DNA of 64,000 nt from Cerasicoccus arenae (GCF_014651635.1 NZ_BMXG01000004.1:124001-188000), one strand, 5' to 3'; positions 44,104-53,946 are shown, counted from the first letter of the stretch. Notes: generated by a model not told the origin, from the sequence alone. Made by a program: numbers and translations.

Positions 44104-45765
44104 ATGAGCCAGAAACAGCCCGATCAAGACAACTCCCATGACCTTTTCGCCGTGCGCCGCGACAAGCTCGACAAGCTGCGCGCCGTTGGCCGCGATCCGT
44201 TCCGCACGAACTGGGACCAGACGCACACCAGCAAGCAGGCCTTCGCGCAATTTGAAGCCGAAGAAGCCGCTTTCTTTGACGCCAACCCAACGGTGAAAGC
44301 CGAGCTCGCGGTTTACGAGGCAGCCGCGGAGAAATTTAACGCCGCCAAGATGGAGCGTCGGGCAAAGATCCAGGCGGGGGAGATTACCCAGCAGGACCCG
44401 TTTGAACTGCCGGAAGTCCCCGAAAAGCCAGAGGTGCCGATGGGTGCAGAGGTATCGGTGGCGGGTCGCGTGGTCATGTTTAACGTCATGGGCAAGGCCA
44501 GCTTTTTGAAGCTGCTTGACCGCGACGGCATCATCCAGATTTACGTGACACGCGACGATCTTCCGGAAGGGGATTACAATGCGTTCTTCAAGAAAATGAT
44601 CGACCTCGGCGACATCATTGGCGCGAAGGGGAAGGTTTTCCGCACGTCCACGGGCGAGATCACGGTCCACATTACGGACTACGCGATCGTCTCCAAGTCG
44701 ATGCGTCCGTTGCCGGAAAAGTTCCACGGCATGAAGGACCCCGAGCAGATTTATCGCCAGCGCTACCTCGACCTGATCAGCAACGAGGAGAGCCGTAATC
44801 GCTTCCGTTTGCGTAGCGAGATCATCAAGGAAATTCGCCGCTACCTGTGGGACCGCGATTTCAACGAAGTCGAAACGCCTTGTTTGCACAACGTGGCCGG
44901 CGGTGCTGCGGCGCGCCCGTTCGTGACGCACATGAACGCGCTGGACTGCGATTTCTACCTGCGGATTGCGCTGGAGCTGCACCTCAAGCGCATGCTTGTG
45001 GGCGGTGTGGATCGGGTGTTCGAGCTAGGCCGTGTTTTCCGCAACGAGGGTCTTTCGCGCCGCCACAATCCGGAGTTCACGATGCTTGAGGTTTACCAGG
45101 CATACACCGACCACCGCGGCATGATGGACCTCATTAAGGGCCTGATCCATCACCTGTGCGAAAACGTTTTGGGCACGTTCCAGATCCCCGTGCACGGCAA
45201 GGACGAGGTGATCGATTTCGCTGCCCCATGGCGCGAGGCTAAGTATAACGACCTCGTTATCGAAGCCACCGGTGATGCCGATTGGTTTACGCGCAGTCGT
45301 GAAGACAAGCTGGCCGCCTGCGAAAAGCTGGGCATCAAAGTTGACCCTGAAGCGGCGGACTTTGAGGTGACCAACGACGTCTTTGAAAAATTGATCGAGC
45401 CCACGCTGATCCAGCCAACCTTCGTCACTCGGATCCCGAAGGAGCTTTGCCCTCTGGCCAAGCTCAACGAATCCGGCGACGGCTCACTGGATGTGTTCGA
45501 GTTGTGCATCAATGGCCAAGAAATCGCCCCGGCTTACAGCGAGCAGAACGATCCCTTTGTGCAGCGCGAGATGTTCGAAGCGCAAGTTGGCGAAGAGACG
45601 CAAGACCTCGACGAAGACTTCCTCGTCGCCCTTGAGCACGGCATGCCCCCAGCTGGCGGCATGGGTGTCGGCATCGACCGACTGGTGATTTTACTCACGG
45701 CCGCAGGGAATATTCGCGATACAATCCTGTTCCCGACATTGCGAAACAAGAGCAGTGCGGAGTAA
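44104..45765 (+). CDS. lysS: Lysyl-tRNA synthetase (class II) with N-terminal insertion
   Basis: 553 residues from the ATG at 44104 (MSQKQPDQDNSHDLFAVRRD); an in-frame start 84 bp upstream looks spurious. Class II motif 1 region is EIIKEIRRYLWDRDFNEVET, motif 2 is VFRNEGLSRRHNPEFTMLE and motif 3 is GMGVGIDRLVIL. The OB-fold anticodon domain begins GAEVSVAGRVVMFNVMG. Between the usual N-terminal helix (LRAVGRDPFRTN) and this domain about 50 extra residues are present, rich in Ala/Glu and with a PEVPEKPEVP motif. The gene ends in a strong bidirectional hairpin terminator. Confidence 0.95.
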   Translation: MSQKQPDQDNSHDLFAVRRDKLDKLRAVGRDPFRTNWDQTHTSKQAFAQFEAEEAAFFDANPTVKAELAVYEAAAEKFNAAKMERRAKIQAGEITQQDPFELPEVPEKPEVPMGAEVSVAGRVVMFNVMGKASFLKLLDRDGIIQIYVTRDDLPEGDYNAFFKKMIDLGDIIGAKGKVFRTSTGEITVHITDYAIVSKSMRPLPEKFHGMKDPEQIYRQRYLDLISNEESRNRFRLRSEIIKEIRRYLWDRDFNEVETPCLHNVAGGAAARPFVTHMNALDCDFYLRIALELHLKRMLVGGVDRVFELGRVFRNEGLSRRHNPEFTMLEVYQAYTDHRGMMDLIKGLIHHLCENVLGTFQIPVHGKDEVIDFAAPWREAKYNDLVIEATGDADWFTRSREDKLAACEKLGIKVDPEAADFEVTNDVFEKLIEPTLIQPTFVTRIPKELCPLAKLNESGDGSLDVFELCINGQEIAPAYSEQNDPFVQREMFEAQVGEETQDLDEDFLVALEHGMPPAGGMGVGIDRLVILLTAAGNIRDTILFPTLRNKSSAE

Positions 45766-45772
45766 CTTCAGC

Positions 45773-45829
45773 GCATTTCTTACAAAAAAAAGGCCGGACT
45801 GATCAGTCCGGCCTTTTTATAAGAAATGC
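45773..45829. terminator. Large bidirectional terminator between lysS and PEP-CTERM gene
   Basis: A perfect inverted repeat (AAGGCCGGACTGA and its complement, with A- and T-tracts on the two flanks, 45786-45817) lies at the centre. Outer arms GCATTTCTTA (45773-45782) and TAAGAAATGC (45820-45829) pair as well, with one small asymmetry. A strong factor-independent terminator for both convergent genes. Confidence 0.92.
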
Positions 45830-45838
45830 TCAAAAACC

Positions 45839-46465
45839 TTAGGCCTTGGCTTCCTTTGCTCTATTCGCCTTTGTTCGGCGCGCCCAAAGAAAGACCCCGA
45901 GAATAACGAATCCTGTCATGGCAATATAGGTGGAGGGCTCAGGAATTATTGCTGCATTAGGAATTAGGACTAAGTCATCAATACCGCCATCTGAGACAAA
46001 TGCTGTGATGGTCACTGAGCTTAAGCCTGTCCAGTTCAGTACTAGATTCTGTGCGGTCAATAGACCAAGGCTGTCCGACGTTAGGTTAGGCATTGATGGA
46101 CGAAATCCAACAATTGAGAAATCGGAGGTTCCCGAACCTAGATCGCTCGGTCCTATCTCTAGAGAAATGAGGTCGAAGGAGCCTGAATTATAGGTTAACG
46201 TAAAGGTATTATTACTGGCAAAGCCCAACCAAGCACTTGTGTCGCCAATGAGTACCTGTCCAGATCCGGCTCCAAAAACAGCGGCGTCAGCATTGATCGG
46301 AGTTAAGACAAAGCCTGAATTGGTATAGGGAGCTCCTGGGGAAACATTCGTAATTGAGCCATTCGGCGCTTCTTCGAAATTGATTATAATAGCACCCTCA
46401 GTTGTCGCAGCAGTAATGGCCAGAAGGCCGATTACTGAAATGTTTTTAAGATTTGTCGGTATCAT
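45839..46465 (-). CDS. PEP-CTERM sorting-signal protein
   Basis: 208 residues. A short signal peptide is followed by a beta-rich region beginning IIINFEEAPNGSITN. The C-terminus is a PEP-CTERM signal: IPEPSTY, a hydrophobic helix MTGFVILGVFLWA and the basic RRTKANR end, recognised by exosortase. The middle has no family I recognise. No exosortase gene is in the window. Such proteins are typical of exopolysaccharide-producing Verrucomicrobia and Gram-negative biofilm formers. Confidence 0.9.
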   Translation of the reverse strand: MIPTNLKNISVIGLLAITAATTEGAIIINFEEAPNGSITNVSPGAPYTNSGFVLTPINADAAVFGAGSGQVLIGDTSAWLGFASNNTFTLTYNSGSFDLISLEIGPSDLGSGTSDFSIVGFRPSMPNLTSDSLGLLTAQNLVLNWTGLSSVTITAFVSDGGIDDLVLIPNAAIIPEPSTYIAMTGFVILGVFLWARRTKANRAKEAKA

Positions 46466-46731
46466 AGTATTATTGGATGTAAAGCTGACATTATTAATCT
46501 TTCATTTTTACCTTATTACAAGCCTTAATTGTTCGGTTGAGTTGGAAATAACTTTTTATCAATTATGGATGCTAAGAATTGATTGCTTTGCCAATTTTAT
46601 TAGCGCCTTTCACGTGGAAAAGGTGGCGCTGAGCGTATTGTTATTTGATGGAGTGGCAGCAGTTGGCTTTGGGTCAAATTGGCGCAATTTTCGTTTTGCG
46701 CCCGGTGAAGTGATCTGGCAGGTTGGCGGAC

Positions 46732-48126
46732 ATGTTGCACAGTCTCCTTATTGTTGACGACGAGAAGCATACGCGGGATGGACTTATGGCGGCCTTTGAG
46801 GACGATTATGAGGTCTCTGTCGCCCGGGATGCTGAAGAAGCCTTTCGCCTGCTTGATGCCGATGAATTTACTGTCGTGCTGACGGACTTGCGGATGGCTG
46901 GCCAGAGCGGGCTGAAGGTCATCGATAAGGCCGTCAAAATGGCCTATCACCCCATTATCATTATGATGACTGCCTACGGTAACGTGGAAACGGCGGTCGA
47001 GGCAATGAAACGCGGGGCCTATGATTTTGTCACCAAGCCACTGAATTTGGAGAAATTGGAGATTCTGATTAAGCGGGCGATTAAGACCCGCAAAATGGAG
47101 GCGGAAAACGTTGAACTGCATCAGCGGCTGGATCGTAAATTCAGCTTTCAGGGGATCATTGGCAATAGCGCGCCCTTGCAGCAAGTGCTGGAAGAAGTTA
47201 AGCAAGTCGCGCCGTCGAAGGCCACGGTAATGATCTACGGTGAGACTGGGACGGGCAAGGAGTTGGTCGCCCAGATGATCCATCAGAACAGCCCGCGCAG
47301 CCGAGGTGCCTTCGTGCCAGTGCACTGCGCTGCCATCCCCGCCAACCTCCTCGAAAGCGAACTCTTTGGCCACGAAAAGGGTGCCTTTACTGGTGCGAAT
47401 GAACGGCGAATTGGTCGTTTTGAAGCTGCTGACGGCGGTACGCTCTTTTTAGATGAAATTGGGGAGATTGACGCGCCCACCCAAGTCAAGCTACTGCGTT
47501 TCCTGGAGACACGCACCGTGGAACGTCTAGGCAGCATGAAAGCGATTCCGGTCGACGTGCGCCTGGTTTGCGCCACCAACCGTGACCTGCGAACAGAGGT
47601 TGAAGCCGGGCGCTTTCGGGAAGATCTTTATTTCCGCCTGAGTGTGGTACCGCTCACACTCCCCCCCCTCCGGTTCCGCCGAGACGATATTCCAATGTTG
47701 CTCGATCATTTTATCCAGCAGTTTGCTGCGGAGAATGAAATGCCGCCGCCGAAGTTGGCTCCGAGCGCGCTCAAAGCTCTCCAGCAATTCAATTGGCCGG
47801 GCAATATTCGCGAGCTGCGTAATTTTTGCGAGAATGCCGTCGTGATGAAGCGGGGAGGGGAGATTACGGAATACGACTTGGATCCGCGTTTCCTCGGTAG
47901 TGGTGAAGCCGCCGCACGGGCAACGGATGGGGGCGCTACTTTGGCACCGAAGGGCTCAGGCAATCCGCCGCCATTGTCCAAGGCCGAAAGCGAAAAGCGT
48001 CTCTTGCGTCGGGCTTTACAGGAGTCTGGCGGTAATCGGACGAAGGCCGCGGAGCTTATGGGTATTTCCCGCCGCACGCTTCATCGCAAACTGGCACGTT
48101 GGCCGGAACTGGATACTTCTAGTTAG
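46732..48126 (+). CDS. Sigma-54-dependent NtrC-type response regulator
   Basis: 464 residues from the ATG at 46732; a TTG three codons upstream is the alternative. Receiver domain with D52 in VVLTDLRMAG and VTKPLNLEK. Central AAA+ domain with Walker A GETGTGKELVA, the sigma-54-contacting GAFTGA loop at GHEKGAFTGANE and the arginine finger region DLYFRLSVVPL. C-terminal Fis-type helix-turn-helix (TKAAELMGISRRTLHRKLAR). Regulates sigma-54 promoters, probably of the following genes; its sensor kinase is not adjacent. A C8 run lies at 47661-47668, encoding Leu-Pro-Pro-Leu. Confidence 0.95.
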   Translation: MLHSLLIVDDEKHTRDGLMAAFEDDYEVSVARDAEEAFRLLDADEFTVVLTDLRMAGQSGLKVIDKAVKMAYHPIIIMMTAYGNVETAVEAMKRGAYDFVTKPLNLEKLEILIKRAIKTRKMEAENVELHQRLDRKFSFQGIIGNSAPLQQVLEEVKQVAPSKATVMIYGETGTGKELVAQMIHQNSPRSRGAFVPVHCAAIPANLLESELFGHEKGAFTGANERRIGRFEAADGGTLFLDEIGEIDAPTQVKLLRFLETRTVERLGSMKAIPVDVRLVCATNRDLRTEVEAGRFREDLYFRLSVVPLTLPPLRFRRDDIPMLLDHFIQQFAAENEMPPPKLAPSALKALQQFNWPGNIRELRNFCENAVVMKRGGEITEYDLDPRFLGSGEAAARATDGGATLAPKGSGNPPPLSKAESEKRLLRRALQESGGNRTKAAELMGISRRTLHRKLARWPELDTSS

Positions 48127-48129
48127 CGC

Positions 48130-49920
48130 ATGCAGAAATTCATTCACTGGCTGGAGGAGGGGCGCGGAGACACGCTTTTACGCATCTCCACGGCAGCGCT
48201 GTTTATCATTCTGTGCTCATTTTATTTGAGCGGCCTCCGTTTCGTGGGGCCAGCGAATGAGAAGGTGCTTGAGCGTGCTGTGCTGGCGCAAAATCTGGCC
48301 GATGGCAACGGCTTCACGACTCCGGTTTGGCATCCTCAGGCAGTTCGAGTCATGGAGGACAGAAACGATTGGCGCTACGGCTCGGATGTGCTTTTGCCTG
48401 ATCTTTACACCGCTCCAGCCTATCCAGTGGTGTTGGCATTCGTTTTGAAAACCATGCCAGACAAGTTTCGCGCTTGGGTGGAAAGCGAGCCGTTTCGCAC
48501 GTATTACATGGCCGATTTTTTCCTGCTCGGGGTGAGCCTTTTTTTCTTCTGGGTGAATATTGCGCTGATCGCGGTCATCACCAAATCGCTGTTTGGAGCC
48601 AGAGCAGCATGGCTGGCAGCAGCGGGCTACCTGCTGTCGGCAGGAATTTGGGAAGGCGTATTTTCGGTCAATGGCGGCTTACTGCTGACTTTCCTGGCCT
48701 TGCTGTTGTTGTTTGTCGTGCTGCGTTTTGAGCAAGCGTTGATGGGGCCACGTCGCTGGATGTGGGCCGTACTGGCGGGGCTTGTTAGCGGAGCCTTGTT
48801 TTTAACAGATTACCCAGCCGGGCTAACGATCTTGCCAACCGCGATTTACGTGGCGTTGCGGGCGTGGATGAAGTCCCCGAATAAGCAACCTTGGACTACG
48901 GGGATACTGTCATTGGCTCTGACCTCGACGGGCTTTCTGGCGGTGACATTGCCTTGGCTGTGGCGCAACTACGAATTGACCGGCCACCCCTTGGCCTTGG
49001 CCGGGCAAGAGATTGCTTGGAGGGCAGGGGACCCGACTGCCGAACCCGCGAATTTCCGTAACGATCTCAGCTCGGAAACGGCATCAGTAAATTTCCGTAA
49101 GCTGGTTAATAAAGGGCTGGATGGTATGGGCTCCGGATTGCGGACTGAGCTTTGGCAGGGGGGAGGGCTACTGTTTGTGGGATTCTTTTTGGCATCACTT
49201 TTTTACCAGTTTCGGCGAGGGAGCACGAACGCGCTTCGCTGGTATGCACTGGCCTTGATTGCATTCCAAGGCATTGGCGGGCCATTCCTGGATTCAGGAG
49301 AGGCACCCCTGCATGCAGGCATCTGGTTGGCACCCTTGTTTCTGATTTTTGGGACGGGTTTTTTCTTCGTTCTATTAGAGAGCTCGGGGGAACATTCGAT
49401 TTGGAAAAAACGAGTCTGGATTGCGGCAGTGTTGATTTTGCAGGCTTTGCCGGTGGTTCACTGGGTGCTGCAACCAGGCGTGCGCGGTCACTATTCCTTT
49501 CCTCCGTACGCACCCACGGTTTTTCGGGCGATCAAGCTCAACATGGCGGACAAGTTTTACCCAGATTACGGGCTGATGTCCGATGCGCCAGCTGGCCTTG
49601 CCTGGTATGGCCGCACAACAGTGTGGGGACAACCAACGCAAATGCGCGACTTTGCCGCGGTTCTGGAACATCAACCAATTGGGGCGCTGTTGCTCACGCC
49701 TCATCGGTTGGATCAGCCATTTTATACGGAGCTACTGAACTCCGACAGCGCCAACCCGAACCACGATGCGACGAAGAGCTACGGCTGGGGTGCCTTGTAT
49801 TATGGCCTTGCTGTTGGCCGTGTTCCGGCCTTTTTCCCCTTGCAAAAACCAGTGAAGATTTGGGAGAATATTTACGTCTGCTTGGACCCGCTTGCTTATC
49901 AACCGGGTGCAATCCGATAA
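48130..49920 (+). CDS. GT-C-like polytopic membrane protein
   Basis: 596 residues with around 11 hydrophobic segments. The first extracytoplasmic loop, ERAVLAQNLADGNGFTTPVW, resembles the start of ArnT/PMT-type dolichyl- or undecaprenyl-phosphate-sugar transferases. A stretch VTLPWLWRNYELTGHPL follows later, and the C-terminal part is soluble. Such enzymes glycosylate lipids or proteins on the periplasmic side. No catalytic Asp-Glu motif can be assigned with confidence. It is 3 bp downstream of the NtrC-like gene, so coregulated. Confidence 0.65.
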   Translation: MQKFIHWLEEGRGDTLLRISTAALFIILCSFYLSGLRFVGPANEKVLERAVLAQNLADGNGFTTPVWHPQAVRVMEDRNDWRYGSDVLLPDLYTAPAYPVVLAFVLKTMPDKFRAWVESEPFRTYYMADFFLLGVSLFFFWVNIALIAVITKSLFGARAAWLAAAGYLLSAGIWEGVFSVNGGLLLTFLALLLLFVVLRFEQALMGPRRWMWAVLAGLVSGALFLTDYPAGLTILPTAIYVALRAWMKSPNKQPWTTGILSLALTSTGFLAVTLPWLWRNYELTGHPLALAGQEIAWRAGDPTAEPANFRNDLSSETASVNFRKLVNKGLDGMGSGLRTELWQGGGLLFVGFFLASLFYQFRRGSTNALRWYALALIAFQGIGGPFLDSGEAPLHAGIWLAPLFLIFGTGFFFVLLESSGEHSIWKKRVWIAAVLILQALPVVHWVLQPGVRGHYSFPPYAPTVFRAIKLNMADKFYPDYGLMSDAPAGLAWYGRTTVWGQPTQMRDFAAVLEHQPIGALLLTPHRLDQPFYTELLNSDSANPNHDATKSYGWGALYYGLAVGRVPAFFPLQKPVKIWENIYVCLDPLAYQPGAIR

Positions 49921-49964
49921 TTCAACTAACCTGCTCTGCGTATCCACTCTGACATAAACATATC

Positions 49965-51146
49965 ATGAAGCCACTGCTGCTCGGCTCACTTACTTTCCTG
50001 GCCGCCACGCCGGTTCTTTTTGCGGTTTATGCGCCAATACCATCACAGGAGCAGGGGGAAGCCTTCTCGGGATCCATCACCAGTGGGGCGTATTATGACT
50101 CCAACATCTTTGGGTCACAGAATGGCCGTGTGTCGAGCGTGGTTGGTGAAATCAGCCCGCATCTCGATTATAATCAGTCGCTGACTGATCAGACTTTTTT
50201 CGCGGTCGATTATGACTTACAGGTTCTCATCTTTGAGAATCGCCCAGGCAGCGATGACGTGCTGACCAATAATTTTCTGAACGCACAGATCGACCACACG
50301 TTTGCGCCGAACATCTTCGCGAGCATCAGCGATAATTTTTCCTATACGCAAAACCCGGAGTCCGCCGTCATTGCTGGCGCACCACTCCAGACGGACCAGT
50401 CCTATTTCTATAATCGCGTCGATTTGGAAGCACTCTGGAATATCACCGAAATCTGGTCGCTGGAAGGCAAGTTCCGCAATCAGTTCTGGTTCTACGATGA
50501 CAATAGACTGGCCGATCAATTGGACCACATCCAGTACCTCTTCGGCGTGGAGGTTGGTTATAACTTTCTGCCTGAGCTTACGCTGATCGGCGAATATCGC
50601 TTCGAGTACAACGACTACACCAACGACTCCCCCCCCAAGAGCAACTACAGCAATTATGCGCTGGTAGGCTTTAATTACGAAATGTCCGAGCGCTTGATTA
50701 TTCTGGTGCGTGGTGGCGCGGAATTCCGTGTGCGCGAAAGCGCCCCGAATCGTAATTCGCCTTACGGAGAAGTCACCGCAGTCTATCAATTGACCGAGCG
50801 TTCCTACGTTTCTGGCGCGGCGACCTACGGCATTTTTCAGACCACGGATACGAACTCATTCCTCGACCAAGAAAACTTGGATCTGGAATTGAATTTCGAA
50901 TACTTCGTCTTCCCTAAAATTGCGGTGTCTGGCTCGCTTTTCTATCAATACGCCCAGATGAACGGTCGCGGCTTGGTGGCCGATGCCAACGAATACACCT
51001 ACCGCGCTGGGGTGGGGGTCTCTTATTTGATTACCGACAATTGGGCGCTGTGGGTCGACTACGACTATGATCTGGTTGACTCCCAAGTGCCGGGACGCGA
51101 CCAAGTGCGTAACCGAGTGGGCGGCTATTTTCGCTACACTTTCTAA
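49965..51146 (+). CDS. Outer-membrane beta-barrel protein (BBP2-type)
   Basis: 393 residues with a signal peptide (LLLGSLTFLAATPVLFA). The rest alternates hydrophobic and polar residues in strands rich in Tyr, Phe and Asp (SGAYYDSNIFG, HIQYLFGVEVGYNF), and it ends GGYFRYTF with a terminal Phe as required for barrel insertion. The pattern matches BBP2 proteins linked to exosortase/exopolysaccharide loci. A C8 run (50629-50636) encodes Ser-Pro-Pro. It probably acts with the Wzc-like kinase encoded next. Confidence 0.8.
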   Translation: MKPLLLGSLTFLAATPVLFAVYAPIPSQEQGEAFSGSITSGAYYDSNIFGSQNGRVSSVVGEISPHLDYNQSLTDQTFFAVDYDLQVLIFENRPGSDDVLTNNFLNAQIDHTFAPNIFASISDNFSYTQNPESAVIAGAPLQTDQSYFYNRVDLEALWNITEIWSLEGKFRNQFWFYDDNRLADQLDHIQYLFGVEVGYNFLPELTLIGEYRFEYNDYTNDSPPKSNYSNYALVGFNYEMSERLIILVRGGAEFRVRESAPNRNSPYGEVTAVYQLTERSYVSGAATYGIFQTTDTNSFLDQENLDLELNFEYFVFPKIAVSGSLFYQYAQMNGRGLVADANEYTYRAGVGVSYLITDNWALWVDYDYDLVDSQVPGRDQVRNRVGGYFRYTF

Positions 51147-51233
51147 TGGTTTAGCGGGTTGAGAGACTCGGGCCATCATAAGATTGCCTGTGCACAGCAA
51201 CACGCTTAGTGTGCGCGCTTTTATTCGTTATTC

Positions 51234-53420
51234 ATGGCTTCGCCTACTCAATCTGAAGATAGCAGTTCGCTCAGCTTTTATTTGCGAGCGCTTTATTTGC
51301 GCCGCTGGCTGATCCTCACCATTGTCGCGTTGACTTTGATTACGGCGATCATTGTCACTTGGGCAATGCCTCAGTGGTACCGTGCCACAGTGGTCATTAA
51401 AGTGGATAAGCCCGAGGAGCAAGTCGCGTTGTTTTCGCGTGAAGGCAGTGGCTACGACCCGTTCTTTTCGCAAGAGCAAGTAGAGATCCTGACCAGTAAG
51501 CAAATCCTCTATCAGGTGATTGAGGCGCTGGACCTCCAACAGAAGCTGGGCGACATGTTTGCCGACGGGCAAAAGCTTTCACCCGGCCAAGCCTATATGT
51601 TTTTGGCCGAGAGAGTGCCATTATCCAAGGGACCACCGTTGGCCCGGCGAATGATTTCCGTCCGCTCCACGCAGCAGGGCACATCGCTCATCGAAATTTC
51701 CGCTTGGACGCTTGGCGACCCGCAACTCGCTGCCGCGATCGCCAACGCCATTGCCGTGATTTACTCGGAGGACCGCATCGCCTTCGCCACGGCCAATCAA
51801 ACTGAGGGCATTGCTCGTTTAAGGGAAGAACTTGAGAAGCAGGGACGCATCGTTTCAGATCAACGTGATGCGGTGGAGAATCTTCGTAGCGAGTTGAGTA
51901 TTTCCGGCGTTGATCTCGACATGGCTGTCCTCAATCAAGACGTAGAAAATCTGCGTTCGATCGAGCGTTCGCTCATCCAACTGCGTGTGGAGGCCATTGG
52001 CCGTAAATCGCGGTGGGAAAATTTTAAGGCAATTCCGGAGGAGGATCGCCTGTCGTTGGTGAATTCCGAACTCATCACGGACGTTAATTTGCAGGATTTG
52101 CTACAGGCTTACATGCTTCAGCAGCAGCAATACGCGAAACTGGCAGCGCAATTGGGAGACGAGCACCCTGAGTTGAAGGCTTCCAGGCGAAGCATCGAAA
52201 CCATTCGCGAACAGCTGGATAACTTACTCAACGGCTATCAGCGCTCGCTTGAGTTGTCTTATTTAGAGGCTAAGGCGCGCATGGAGGAGCTTCAACGCCA
52301 GCTTGGAGAAATGCGTTCGGCGCAGATTGACTCTGAAACGAGCCGTATGCGCCCCTTTGAAGATTCAGTGGAAAAACTTCGTGAGGAAGAGCGCATTTAT
52401 CAAACGATGAAGCTAACCCTGCGCCAGCGGGAAATTGATTTTCAGGCACCCAAGAAAAGCATCGAAATTCTTAGCCAAGCTGAGGCACCGGTGCAGAGTG
52501 CATGGCCAAATTGGTTTTTAAACATCTTCTTGGCGCTTCTCTGTGGTTCGGTGTTGGGCATCAGCGTGGCGCTTATCGTGGACCTCTGCGACACCAGTTT
52601 CCGCGGCGTGGAAGAGATCGAAAAACTAACTGGCTTGCCGGCCTTAGGGATCATTCCCCGTGGGCTGCATCTGATCAACGCCAGCTCTTACGAAACGACT
52701 CAGGCAGAGCCTTATCGGGTGCTACAGACCAATCTCGAACTCGTCAGCGATCCGAGCAAGTCGCGTGTTCTCGCGCTCCAGAGCGCAGGCCCGGGGGAGG
52801 GCAAGTCCACCACTTTGCGTAATCTGGCCGCCGTGATGGCGCTTTCTGGCCAGAAGGTGCTCATCATCGATACTGACCTGCGGCGCCCGGTCCAGCATCG
52901 CCATGCGAAACTCTCCGTGGGGCCCGGCCTCGCCAACGTGCTCGATGGTGGCATGGCGCTAGACGAGGCGATCCGCCCAACCGATGTCGCAGGCTTGGAT
53001 CTGCTTACCAGTGGGGAAACCGGACGTGCGCTTAACCGGATCGCAGTTAAAAAGCTGGAGGCTGAGCTGCATCATCTACGCCAGCGCTACGATGTAATTT
53101 TCCTCGATTCGCCACCGGTGCTGGGCTTGAGCGATGCTGGCCTCATTGCTGGTCTGGTCGATACCGTGGTTTTGGTGGTGCAGCATCGTCGCCATCCGCG
53201 CCGGATGATCCTCCGCGCCAAGCAGACGATCGATACTCATGCCAATGAGTTGGCCGGGCTGGTCCTCAATCGCGTCCCCCTGAGTGCGGAGGGCGACTAT
53301 CAATACTATCACGCAAATTACGCCTACTACCGCGGACAAGACAAAGCCCGCATGATCAAGAGCCCGAAGTCTGATATGGCAGATGAAGAATCCGCCGAAG
53401 GTATTCGCCTAAAAGAATAG
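51234..53420 (+). CDS. Wzc-like polysaccharide co-polymerase / tyrosine autokinase
   Basis: 728 residues. The N-terminal Wzz domain has two membrane segments (RWLILTIVALTLITAIIVT near residue 25 and a second near 425) with a long coiled coil between. The BY-kinase domain shows Walker A SAGPGEGKSTTLRNL near 520, Walker A' VLIIDTDLRRP and Walker B VIFLDSPPVLG. The C-terminus has a Tyr cluster (YQYYHANYAYY) near residue 688. It regulates chain length and export of an exopolysaccharide. It is downstream of the BBP2 barrel gene and NtrC-like regulator, hinting at a second polysaccharide system besides Wzm/Wzt. Confidence 0.93.
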   Translation: MASPTQSEDSSSLSFYLRALYLRRWLILTIVALTLITAIIVTWAMPQWYRATVVIKVDKPEEQVALFSREGSGYDPFFSQEQVEILTSKQILYQVIEALDLQQKLGDMFADGQKLSPGQAYMFLAERVPLSKGPPLARRMISVRSTQQGTSLIEISAWTLGDPQLAAAIANAIAVIYSEDRIAFATANQTEGIARLREELEKQGRIVSDQRDAVENLRSELSISGVDLDMAVLNQDVENLRSIERSLIQLRVEAIGRKSRWENFKAIPEEDRLSLVNSELITDVNLQDLLQAYMLQQQQYAKLAAQLGDEHPELKASRRSIETIREQLDNLLNGYQRSLELSYLEAKARMEELQRQLGEMRSAQIDSETSRMRPFEDSVEKLREEERIYQTMKLTLRQREIDFQAPKKSIEILSQAEAPVQSAWPNWFLNIFLALLCGSVLGISVALIVDLCDTSFRGVEEIEKLTGLPALGIIPRGLHLINASSYETTQAEPYRVLQTNLELVSDPSKSRVLALQSAGPGEGKSTTLRNLAAVMALSGQKVLIIDTDLRRPVQHRHAKLSVGPGLANVLDGGMALDEAIRPTDVAGLDLLTSGETGRALNRIAVKKLEAELHHLRQRYDVIFLDSPPVLGLSDAGLIAGLVDTVVLVVQHRRHPRRMILRAKQTIDTHANELAGLVLNRVPLSAEGDYQYYHANYAYYRGQDKARMIKSPKSDMADEESAEGIRLKE

Positions 53421-53481
53421 AGGAATATTCCCTGCGCGATTGCTGTTGATTCGTGGAGGCGGATTGATTGACTGTCGCCTT

Positions 53482-53943
53482 ATGGATTTGACCCCTGAAC
53501 AGAAACAGCAAGTTGCCGCTTGGGTGAACGATGGTGAAAGCCTCGCTGAAATCCAGCGTCGGATTAACAACGAATTCAGCGTACCAATGACCTATATGGA
53601 TGTACGCTTCCTCGTCGACGACCTCGAACTGGACCTCGTGGATAAAACTCCCAAAGTTGATCCCGCAGATGCCACTAAGCCAGCTGTGGACGCCGAAGCG
53701 AGCATTGTGGACGATGCACCAGAAGGTGGCGTATCCGTAGAACTCGACGCAATCATGCGCCCAGGTGCCATGGTCAGCGGTTCAGTGACATTCTCCGATG
53801 GTGAAAGCATGGGTTGGCAGTTGGACCAGGCAGGTCGCCTAGGCCTCATCCCTGGCCCCACCGAAGGTTATCGCCCTTCTGAGGCAGATGTCATGGCTTT
53901 TCAGGCCGCCCTCGAAGAAGAACTACGTAAGAAGGGGATGTAA
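53482..53943 (+). CDS. Conserved hypothetical acidic protein
   Basis: 153 residues from the ATG at 53482. The first 55 residues (DLTPEQKQQVAAWVNDGESL, then AEIQRRINNEFSVPMTYMDV) look helix-turn-helix-like, followed by an acidic linker and a C-terminal half with GSVTFSDGESMGWQLDQAGR and a conserved-looking LIPGPTEGYRPSEADVMAFQ. I do not recognise the family. It ends 3 bp before the pseudouridine synthase gene. Confidence 0.7.
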   Translation: MDLTPEQKQQVAAWVNDGESLAEIQRRINNEFSVPMTYMDVRFLVDDLELDLVDKTPKVDPADATKPAVDAEASIVDDAPEGGVSVELDAIMRPGAMVSGSVTFSDGESMGWQLDQAGRLGLIPGPTEGYRPSEADVMAFQAALEEELRKKGM

Positions 53944-53946
53944 CTT

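Noticed and set aside
46660-46690. Sigma-54 promoter candidate (TGGCAG...TGGCT) upstream of the NtrC-type gene
   Set aside because: The GG to GC spacing is 9 instead of 10 bases.
46380-46757. 125-residue plus-strand frame between the PEP-CTERM and NtrC-type genes
   Set aside because: It overlaps both real genes in other frames and has no signal or domain.
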